From: Pseudomonadota bacterium
GTDB taxonomy: Bacteria > Myxococcota_A > UBA796 > SXON01
DNA: 8,926 nucleotides
Reading direction: 5' to 3'
Assembly (NCBI GenBank): GCA_005776735.1
Contig: SXOM01000275.1
Coordinates: 1 to 8,926, forward strand
The notes under the pieces are model-generated. The model made no database searches. It was not told the origin of the DNA and saw only the letters and a list, made by a program, of their open reading frames with translations. This document shows, piece after piece, positions 1-5,785 of this stretch. Made by a program: the position numbers and the translations under genes. Position 1 is the stretch's first letter, and each line of letters starts with the position of its first letter.

Positions 1-1
1 C

Positions 2-1519
2 ATCCGCGCCGAGGCCCGCATGGCCGCGCTCGGGGGCCTCGCGGCCCGCGCCTGGGTTGCCCCGCGCGACCGGGTGGCGCGCATCCCCGACGCCGCCTTC
101 GCGGCGCTCCTGGCCGAGCCGAGCATCGCCCACATGGAGAACATGCTCCGCTCCGACCGGGCCCAGGGCCGCCTGCGCCTGAGCGAGAAGGAGGAGTCCC
201 TCCTCGCCGGGCTCGCCCAGGACGGTATCGGCGCCTGGGGGCACTTCTACGACGTCGAAGCGGGCGCATTGTCGATCACGCTCGACCGCGGCAACGGGCC
301 CGAGACGTTGTCCGCCGGCCAGGCCGACCAGCTCTTGTGGGACCCCGACCGCGCCGTCCGCGTGGCGGCGTTCGACGCGGTGCGCGCCGGGTGGCGCTCC
401 ATCGACCGCCGCTGCGCCACCGCGCTCACCCACATCACCGGCACGCGCCTGACGCTCAACGACCGCCGCGGGCTCGACGAGCTCGAGGAGCCGCTGGTCC
501 AGAGCCGCATCGCGCGGACCACGCTTCTGGCCATCATCGCCGCGTGCCGCGAAGCGCAGCCGGCGATGCTCCGGTACTTCCGGGCAAAGGCGCGCGCACT
601 CGGCCTCGAACGCCTGGAGTGGCACGACATCGCCGCGCCGGTGGGCGAAGCCGGGGCGCCGGTTTCGTTCCCGGCCGCCCAGGACATCATCGTGCGCCAG
701 TTCGGCGAGTTCGCGCCGGGCATGGCCGAGTTCGCGGTGCGGGCGCTGCGGGAGCGTTGGATCGAGGTCGAGGACCGTCCGGGCAAACGCGGCGGCGGCT
801 TCTGCACCGAGGTGCCGGCCCACCACCAGACGCGCATCTTCATGACGTGGTGCGCCAACGACAAGGCCGCCGGCACGCTCGCGCACGAGCTCGGCCACGC
901 GTTCCACGCCGAGGTCCTGTTCGGGAACCCGGTCGCGCAGCGCCGCCTTCCGATGACGTTGGCCGAGACCGCGAGCACGTTCGCCGAGGCGTTGGTCCGC
1001 GAGGCCACCCGCGCCGAGGCGAGCACGCCGGGGGCCCGCCTGCGCATCCTCGACGCGTCGCTCCAGGACGCCACCGCGTTCTTGTGCAACATCCCCGCCC
1101 GCTTCGAGCTGGAGCGGGCGCTGTACCGTCTGCGCCGCGAAGGGCCGCTCGAGCCCGACGCCCTGCGGGCCGCGACCACGCACATCTACACCGAGTGGTA
1201 CGGCGGGCAGCTCGCCTCGGTCGACGACATGTTCTGGGCGCGCAAGCTTCACTTCTACATTCCTGGGCTCGCGTTCTACAACTACCCGTACACCTTCGGG
1301 TACCTGTTCGCGAACCTCGTGTACGAAGCGTTCCGTCCCCAGGGTCCGGCCGCCGAGGGCGCCTACCGTCGCCTGCTCGCACGAACGGGCGACGACGACG
1401 CCGAGACGATCGCGCGCGAAGAGCTGGGCCTGGACCTCGGCGACGTGGCAACGTGGCGGCGCGCGTTGGCCGGTGTCCTGCGCGACGTGGACGCGTTCGA
1501 AGCGGCGGTAGCGGGCTGA
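2..1519 (+). CDS. M3-family oligoendopeptidase (PepF-like), 5'-partial
   Basis: Zinc metallopeptidase of the M3 (thimet/oligopeptidase F) family, expected to cut short peptides in the cytoplasm. Numbering from the ATG at 20, the zinc site HELGH is at residues 289-293 (H289, E290, H293), and the third ligand is expected at E316 within ETASTFAE. A C-terminal Tyr/His-rich stretch (HFYIPGLAFYNYPYTFGY, about residues 413-430) matches the substrate-binding region of this family. No signal peptide is seen. PepF enzymes are usually near 600 residues, and the frame is open upstream of the ATG to the window edge (codons from position 2 read IRAEAR). The true start therefore probably lies outside the window and about 100 N-terminal residues are missing. 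It ends at TGA 1517-1519, convergent with the metal locus, and shows no functional link to it. The family call is firm; the exact substrate is unknown. Confidence 0.93.
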   Translation: MRAEARMAALGGLAARAWVAPRDRVARIPDAAFAALLAEPSIAHMENMLRSDRAQGRLRLSEKEESLLAGLAQDGIGAWGHFYDVEAGALSITLDRGNGPETLSAGQADQLLWDPDRAVRVAAFDAVRAGWRSIDRRCATALTHITGTRLTLNDRRGLDELEEPLVQSRIARTTLLAIIAACREAQPAMLRYFRAKARALGLERLEWHDIAAPVGEAGAPVSFPAAQDIIVRQFGEFAPGMAEFAVRALRERWIEVEDRPGKRGGGFCTEVPAHHQTRIFMTWCANDKAAGTLAHELGHAFHAEVLFGNPVAQRRLPMTLAETASTFAEALVREATRAEASTPGARLRILDASLQDATAFLCNIPARFELERALYRLRREGPLEPDALRAATTHIYTEWYGGQLASVDDMFWARKLHFYIPGLAFYNYPYTFGYLFANLVYEAFRPQGPAAEGAYRRLLARTGDDDAETIAREELGLDLGDVATWRRALAGVLRDVDAFEAAVAG

Positions 1520-1663
1520 CGGCGGCCGAGCAGCGGGTGGGCGATGTCCCGCGACCCACCGGAAGGCGGCGAGCTTCGGCGGCCATCGCGCTGCGGTGCG
1601 CGCCTCGCTCACCGACCGGCGTCGGTGCAGCAAGCTCCTCGCGGTTCGGCGTCCCCTGTTGCC
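1520..1663. other. Convergent intergenic region
   Basis: 144 bp between the peptidase stop and the stop of the Met-rich lipoprotein gene. It holds two short inverted repeats. The better one is listed separately at 1610-1627. The other has GGTGGG/CCCACC arms around a 13-nt loop at about 1536-1560. No convincing gene is seen. Confidence 0.6.
1610..1627. terminator. Candidate bidirectional hairpin terminator
   Basis: Perfect 7-bp stem with a tetraloop: CACCGAC-CGGC-GTCGGTG. It lies between two convergent genes, where a shared transcription stop would be expected. There is no T-run on either side, so it is not a canonical intrinsic terminator. Its role is inferred from position and symmetry only. 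Confidence 0.35.
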
Positions 1664-2134
1664 CTACATCATCCCCATCCGGCCCGAGCTCCCCGAGCAG
1701 GTGGCGGACTCGTCAAACCCGTCCATGTCCGCGCTCATCGCGTCCATGTGTTCGTTCATGGCCTCGGAGTAGGTGTCCTCCTCGGTCATACAATCGGCCA
1801 TGTCCGTGTGCGCGGTCTGGGTGCCCTGGTGGCCGCTGACGTCGTCGGACATCTCGCCCATGTGGTCGTCGGCGTCGGCCATGCCGCCCATCATCCCGTC
1901 GTCCATCCGGCACCCCATCATCGACGACATCATGCTCGTCACGTCCTCCATGAGGGCCGCCATGGCGTCGTGGTGGTCCGACTCGACCCGGTCCACCTCG
2001 TCCATCGTGGAGGCCACGGCGACCTTCTCGCGGTGGTCGGCGACCTCGGCGCGAATGTCGTCCATCCGCGACAGCATGTCGGCGCCGAGCGTGGAGTCGG
2101 GGGTGCAGGCGGTGAGGAGCAGGGAGATCAACAT
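1664..2134 (-). CDS. Met/His/Asp-rich lipoprotein, probable copper-binding
   Basis: A 156-residue exported lipoprotein of a family I do not recognise. It begins MLISLLLTAC, an unusually short signal with a lipobox (LTAC) and lipidation expected at C10. The mature part contains 25 methionines counting the initiator, seven histidines (34, 54, 55, 91, 102, 109, 129) and many Asp/Glu. Met clusters occur at 68-73, 77-85 and 126-137. Residues 20-70 look helical (heptad-like, with H34, H54, H55, M58 and M62), while 70-156 look flexible. Three further cysteines lie at 75, 115 and 146. Met/His-rich acidic sequences of this kind bind Cu(I), Cu(II) or Ag(I) in periplasmic copper proteins, and its neighbours are a multicopper oxidase and a metal-binding lipoprotein. 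I infer an envelope copper buffer or chaperone. The ATG is fixed by a strong AAGGAGG five bases upstream. A sigma-54-type promoter lies just ahead, so this last gene of the locus may have its own transcript. Confidence 0.85.
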   Translation of the reverse strand: MLISLLLTACTPDSTLGADMLSRMDDIRAEVADHREKVAVASTMDEVDRVESDHHDAMAALMEDVTSMMSSMMGCRMDDGMMGGMADADDHMGEMSDDVSGHQGTQTAHTDMADCMTEEDTYSEAMNEHMDAMSADMDGFDESATCSGSSGRMGMM

Positions 2135-2139
2135 GGTCG

Positions 2140-2146
2140 CCTCCTT
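2140..2146 (-). promoter_or_regulatory. Strong ribosome binding site of the Met-rich lipoprotein gene
   Basis: AAGGAGG on the minus strand, five bases before the ATG at 2134. It is the best Shine-Dalgarno match in the window and suggests high expression. Confidence 0.8.
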
Positions 2147-2163
2147 GTAGGCACCTGGGGCGA

Positions 2164-2180
2164 CCGCAAGGAGCGTGCCG
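2164..2180 (-). promoter_or_regulatory. Candidate sigma-54 (-24/-12) promoter for the Met-rich lipoprotein gene
   Basis: The minus strand reads CGGCACGCTCCTTGCGG. This matches the sigma-54 consensus TGGCACG-N4-TTGCA at GGCACG and TTGC, with the diagnostic GG-N10-GC spacing. With the -12 C at 2166, transcription would start near 2154. That gives a leader of about 20 nt that just contains the AAGGAGG and ends at the ATG. The geometry is what a real promoter would need, but such short motifs can occur by chance in GC-rich DNA. Confidence 0.55.
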
Positions 2181-2296
2181 ACCTGCGCGAGCCTGGTCCC
2201 GTTCCGCCGGCCGGCGGACCCGCCGCGAACGGACGATGCAACGCCGGCTCCGGCGCGGCGTGACGCAGGAAATCACAGCGTTTCAAGCCGAATCCC

Positions 2297-2333
2297 TGTG
2301 TGGGCGCGCCCAGGGGGCGGGCGCGCTCGCACG
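2297..2333. terminator. Long GC-rich hairpin after the HMBD lipoprotein gene
   Basis: The arms TGTGTGGGCGCGCCC and GGGCGCGCTCGCACG flank a 7-nt loop. The inner 8 bp (GCGCGCCC/GGGCGCGC) pair perfectly. The outer part pairs with G-U wobbles if the plus strand is transcribed and with mismatches if the minus strand is. It lies about 20 nt past the stop codon of the minus-strand gene at 2354. No U-run follows, so it may be an attenuating or mRNA-stabilising stem rather than an intrinsic terminator. Confidence 0.4.
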
Positions 2334-2353
2334 CCCGTACCGTGGAGCCTCCG

Positions 2354-2959
2354 TCACTCGGCGTGGTCGTGGTCATGGTCGTCGTCGGGCGCCGCGCCGC
2401 CGGCCGGCACCGCGTTGAACGCGAGCGAGAAGGTCTGGCCGTCCGCGGTGACCTCGATCATCACCGCCCGCGTACCGGCGCCGTCGCCGTGACCGACGAG
2501 GAGCCCGGCCGCGTCGTCGGGGGTGAGCGCGACGGTGGCCTCCCCGTCCTTGAGGCTGCCCTTCACGCCGGTGGTGATCGGTTCGCGGTTGGCGTTGGTC
2601 ACCCACACCCGGTACTCGCCGTTCGCGGCCAGGTACTCCACGTGGTGGTCGCCGTACATGCTCACCTGCCCGCGATGGAGCGCGCGGTGATCGTGCGTCG
2701 CGAGCGCGCCCTGGCTGACGGGCACGAGGTTCATCCCGCAGATCGGGCACTTCCCGGGCGCGTCCCGGTGCACCTCCGGGTGCATCGGGCAGGTGTAGCC
2801 GGCCAACGCCGTGGCCTCGTCGTGGTGGTGCTCCTCTTCGGCGTGGGCCGCCTCCGGCGCGGGACTGGCGGGCGCGGGCGCGGGGCTAGCCACCGGGTTC
2901 GGGGCGTCACCGCCGCAGGCGGTGACCATCAGGGTGGTGAACAGGACGAACGTACGCAT
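2354..2959 (-). CDS. Heavy-metal-binding domain (HMBD) lipoprotein with His-rich tail
   Basis: A 201-residue lipoprotein. The signal MRTFVLFTTLMVTAC has lipidation expected at C15, followed by a Pro/Ala linker (to about 40) and an acidic His cluster EEEHHHDE (41-48). Next is a heavy-metal-binding domain (55-80) with the hallmark YTCPMHPEV, then PGKCPICGMNLVP. Likely ligands are C57, M59, H60, C71, C74 and M76. This short domain occurs in CusB/CzcB-type adaptors and at the N-terminus of copper P-type ATPases. The remainder (about 85-190) looks like a small beta domain without TM segments, and the protein ends DDDHDHDHAE. It therefore carries three separate possible metal sites but no efflux-adaptor hairpin, suggesting capture or delivery rather than pumping. 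The start has GGAG five bases upstream. The gene lies 84 bp after the regulator and is probably in its operon. Copper is favoured by context; other soft metals are possible. Confidence 0.9.
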   Translation of the reverse strand: MRTFVLFTTLMVTACGGDAPNPVASPAPAPASPAPEAAHAEEEHHHDEATALAGYTCPMHPEVHRDAPGKCPICGMNLVPVSQGALATHDHRALHRGQVSMYGDHHVEYLAANGEYRVWVTNANREPITTGVKGSLKDGEATVALTPDDAAGLLVGHGDGAGTRAVMIEVTADGQTFSLAFNAVPAGGAAPDDDHDHDHAE

Positions 2960-3043
2960 CGGGGCTCCAGATTCCCGTGCAAGCTACGAGGGCCCTACGA
3001 ACGCGCCGAGTGTGATGCCGGCCGTCACCCGGAGGGCACTGGG

Positions 3044-4402
3044 TCACGTCCGGAACCGCCCCGCGTCCACGTTGTAGCGCCGGAGCAGCCGGTGAAGCGT
3101 CTCCCGCTCCATCCCCGCCTCGATTGCGGCCCTGGTGACGTTTCCGCCCAGCCGCCGCATCAACGCGGGGAAGTAGTCGCGCGCGGCGAGGTCGATCGTC
3201 CGCTCCTGCGCCGACCTCCAGGTCCCGGCGGGGGCGACAGTTGGGGTGTCGGAGAGCGCCCGTGGAAGCTGGCTCGCGTCGATCGTCTCCCCGTCGCAGA
3301 GGACGGCCGCCTCCTCGATCACGTGCCGGAACTCGCGCACGTTGCCGGGCCACGGAGCCGCTTCGAGGAGCCCGATCGCGTCCGGAGAGAGCCGCCGGGC
3401 TGCAGTGCCGTACCGGGCCATCGAGAGGTGCAGGAAACGCGCCGCGAGGAGCGGGATGTCGTCGCGTCGGTCGCGCAGCGGCGGCACCTGGATGGTGGCC
3501 AGGCGCAGCCGGTAGTAGAGATCCTGTCGGAACTTCCCGGCGGCGATCAGCGCCTCCAGGTCGTGGTGGGTCGCGGAGAGCAGTCGCGTGTCGACCTGCC
3601 GCGCCCTGGCGTCCCCCACGCGGCGGAACTCGCCCTCCTCGAGTACGCGGTTGAGCTTCACTTGGAGGCTCGGCGCCAGGTCTCCGATCTCGTCCAGGAA
3701 GAGCGTGCCGCCCTCCGCCAGGTCGAGCAGCCCGGGTCGCTCGGGCGCGCCGGCGCCGAAGGCGCCGCGGGCCACGCCGAAGAGCTCGCTCTCGAGCTGC
3801 GTCTCGGGGATGGCTGCGCAGTTCACGGCGATGAACTCGCCGCGCCCGCGGAGCCGGTGCAGCTCCCGCGCGACGACCTCCTTTCCCGCCCCCGTCTCCC
3901 CGGTGATCAACACCGGGACCGGCATCGGTCCGAGGCGCTCGACGAGCCGCCTCACCTGTTGGGCCGCCCCCGAGGTGCCCACGAAGCCGCTCTCGGACGC
4001 CCCGAGGGCGTCCTCCAGGTCCCGGGCCCGAAGGACGAGGCGGTGGCGTTCCGCAGCGCGTCGCACGACGCGGAGGAGCTCGTCCGGCTCGAACGGCTTG
4101 GCGAGGTAGTCGTAGGCGCCAGCCTTCAACGCCGCCACCGCCGATGGGACGTCCGCGTGCGCCGTCATCAGCACCACCTCGGGCGGCCGGTCGCCGGCCC
4201 GCGCCGCGGTGAGCACCTCGGTCCCGAGCGCGCCCGGCATCCGGACGTCGGAGACGACGACGGACCACCCCCCTTCGGCGAGACGCTCAATCGCTTCCGC
4301 GCCGTCTCCGACCGCCTCGGCGTCGAACTCCCGCCGGAGCGCGCGGAGCAACACGTCGCGAAGGTTCTCGCGGTCCTCGGCCAACAAGACACGGTCAGCC
4401 AC
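3044..4402 (-). CDS. NtrC-family response regulator with variant GAFTGA loop
   Basis: A 452-residue regulator with receiver, AAA+ and Fis-type HTH domains. The receiver (about 3-115) has acidic residues E9/D10, phosphoacceptor D52 in SDVRMPG, T80 and K102. The AAA+ module (about 140-370) has Walker A GETGAGKE (168-175), Walker B LFLDEIGD (234-241), arginine-finger regions RVG and FRQDLYYRL, and sensor II PWPGNVREF. The DNA-binding HTH is at about 416-445. Oddly, the sigma-54-contacting loop reads GAFGAG (213-218) instead of GAFTGA, losing the key threonine, so it may not activate sigma-54 polymerase in the usual way. The GTG at 4402 is chosen because GGGAGGT lies five bases upstream and translation begins right at the receiver. 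The gene overlaps the kinase stop by eight bases, so the two form a cognate pair, comparable in layout to ZraSR of enteric bacteria. Target promoters are not known. Confidence 0.93.
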   Translation of the reverse strand: MADRVLLAEDRENLRDVLLRALRREFDAEAVGDGAEAIERLAEGGWSVVVSDVRMPGALGTEVLTAARAGDRPPEVVLMTAHADVPSAVAALKAGAYDYLAKPFEPDELLRVVRRAAERHRLVLRARDLEDALGASESGFVGTSGAAQQVRRLVERLGPMPVPVLITGETGAGKEVVARELHRLRGRGEFIAVNCAAIPETQLESELFGVARGAFGAGAPERPGLLDLAEGGTLFLDEIGDLAPSLQVKLNRVLEEGEFRRVGDARARQVDTRLLSATHHDLEALIAAGKFRQDLYYRLRLATIQVPPLRDRRDDIPLLAARFLHLSMARYGTAARRLSPDAIGLLEAAPWPGNVREFRHVIEEAAVLCDGETIDASQLPRALSDTPTVAPAGTWRSAQERTIDLAARDYFPALMRRLGGNVTRAAIEAGMERETLHRLLRRYNVDAGRFRT

Positions 4403-5783
4403 GGCGCACCTCCCACCTCGCGACGGTCCCGCCGCCCGGTCGGTCTGTGTGTAGGATCCGTCCGCCGAGGGCGCGGGCGATTCGCTGGGACACGGCCAGC
4501 CCGAGGCCCGTACCCTCGGCCCGGCCAGTGACGAAGGGCTCATACAGCCGTCCCCGCACCCTGGTGGGCAGTCCGGGGCCGCGGTCCCGGACCTCGACGG
4601 CATCTCCGACGACCTCGACCTCGACCTCCTCGCCTGCGCCCGAGGCCTCGACGGCGTTCCGGACCAGGTTGTCGAGCACCTGCCGCACGGCCGTGGGCGC
4701 GGCCTGGAGTGTGCATGGCGTCCCACCGACCCAACGCACCGCCACGCACCGCGCGTCGCCGAACGGAATGGCGCGATCCGCGGCGGCGCTGGCGGCCTCA
4801 TCGAGCCGGACGGCGGTCGGCTCGGCCTCGCCGGGCCGGGCGTACCCGAGCAACCCCTGAATCACGCGGCGGGCGTGGTCTGCTTCGGCGCGGATGCGGG
4901 CGGAGTCGATGGGATCCTCTCGCGCTTCTCCGAGGATCGCCATGATCGGGCTCATCAGCTCATGCGCCACTGCGCCGGCGATCTCACCTAGCGCCTGAAC
5001 GCGCTCTCGCTCCACGAGGCGGATCTCCGCCGCCTTGACGCGCTCCACCATGTCGTTGAACGCACGGCCGAGCTCCGCGACCTCCGCGTCGCCTTGCGTC
5101 GGCGCGCGCGCGTCCTCCCGCTCCCCAAAGGCCCGGACGGCGGACCGGAGCGCGTCGATCGGGCCGAGGATCTGGCGCGCGAGGGAAGCGGACACGACGC
5201 CGGCGAGCACGGCGCCGGCCACCACGACCACCGCGACCGCGATCCATCCCCGCCGTGTCTCCTCGCTCACCCGGGCCATGTCCGCGGTCTCCGCGGCACC
5301 GAGCCCCTGAATCGACGCCTCGATCGCGGCCTGGACGGCCCCCGCGTGGGTCTCGGCGGTCTTGTGCAGCACCGCGGCCGTCTCCCGGTCGAGGCGCCCC
5401 TCCCGCGCGAGTGACGCGACCTCCGCGTCGAACCACCGCGTGGAGTCACCGACCGCGGCGCGCACGGCTCCGAGCTCCAACGGGAACGGGCCGTCGGTCC
5501 TCTCGGCGGTGACGATGGCCGCCTCCACGCCCTCCGCGTCCTCGCCGAGGTGGTCCAGGTGCCCCGGCCCTCCCTCGATGAACGTGTGGGCTTGGTGCAC
5601 GTAAAGCTCGCGCGTCTTCCGCGCGACATCGAGCAGGGCCTGGCGCTCGTCCCCGATGCGCCGCTGCTCCATACAGGCCTCCTGCACGCGCCACCACGAC
5701 ATGAACCCCAAGGAGGTCCCGGCGACCTGGAGCGCGACGAGCGCGCCGGCCGTGAGGTGAAGGCGCCGCCGGAGCGACGGCAC
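4395..5783 (-). CDS. Membrane sensor histidine kinase, cognate to the NtrC-type regulator
   Basis: A 462-residue inner-membrane kinase. TM1 is at about 8-28, a mostly helical periplasmic domain at about 29-178, TM2 at 180-201, HAMP at about 203-255, and then HisKA with phosphoacceptor H274 in AHELMSPI. The ATPase domain has N-box DNLVRNAVEAS (N372, N376), G1 DRGPGLP (D400), F-box YEPF and G2 GTGLGLAV (about 422-430). The periplasmic domain resembles four-helix-bundle sensors and carries H63, H66, H75 and H78 within 16 residues, a plausible metal site. GTG 5783 is chosen because it places TM1 at the N-terminus, has GAGGAG five bases upstream, and starts 2 nt after the oxidase stop. The open frame extends upstream only as an overlap with the oxidase gene. 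Location between a copper oxidase and metal-binding lipoproteins suggests copper sensing, which is inferred. Confidence 0.92.
   Translation of the reverse strand: MPSLRRRLHLTAGALVALQVAGTSLGFMSWWRVQEACMEQRRIGDERQALLDVARKTRELYVHQAHTFIEGGPGHLDHLGEDAEGVEAAIVTAERTDGPFPLELGAVRAAVGDSTRWFDAEVASLAREGRLDRETAAVLHKTAETHAGAVQAAIEASIQGLGAAETADMARVSEETRRGWIAVAVVVVAGAVLAGVVSASLARQILGPIDALRSAVRAFGEREDARAPTQGDAEVAELGRAFNDMVERVKAAEIRLVERERVQALGEIAGAVAHELMSPIMAILGEAREDPIDSARIRAEADHARRVIQGLLGYARPGEAEPTAVRLDEAASAAADRAIPFGDARCVAVRWVGGTPCTLQAAPTAVRQVLDNLVRNAVEASGAGEEVEVEVVGDAVEVRDRGPGLPTRVRGRLYEPFVTGRAEGTGLGLAVSQRIARALGGRILHTDRPGGGTVARWEVRRG
4408..4414 (-). promoter_or_regulatory. Ribosome binding site setting the GTG start of the regulator
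   Basis: GGGAGGT on the minus strand, inside the last codons of the kinase and five bases before the GTG at 4402. It supports translational coupling of kinase and regulator and rules out the longer open frame upstream. Confidence 0.7.
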
Positions 5784-5785
5784 CG

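Larger units (their letters stand above)
2135..2353 (-). other. 219-bp spacer between the two metal-binding lipoprotein genes
   Basis: From the upstream gene toward the downstream gene (right to left) it holds a GC-rich hairpin (2297-2333), a less GC-rich patch near 2270-2296, a further GC-rich stretch, the sigma-54-like element (2164-2180) and the strong ribosome binding site. No conserved small gene is evident. The length is much greater than at the coupled junctions upstream, which fits separate regulation of the last gene. Confidence 0.6.

Noticed and set aside
337..1839. A 500-codon plus-strand frame overlapping the peptidase
   Set aside because: It is an out-of-frame Arg/Pro-rich translation over a gene with an intact HELGH site.
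2984..3000. Direct repeat CTACGA-GGGCC-CTACGA in the 84-bp gap before the HMBD gene
   Set aside because: The 11-bp spacing is suggestive of an activator site, but two hexamers alone are too little to support one.
2300..4531. A 743-codon plus-strand open frame opposite the regulator and HMBD gene
   Set aside because: It is antisense to two genes with clear domain motifs, its translation is Arg/Gly/Pro/His-rich with no recognisable domain, and such frames are expected opposite high-GC genes.
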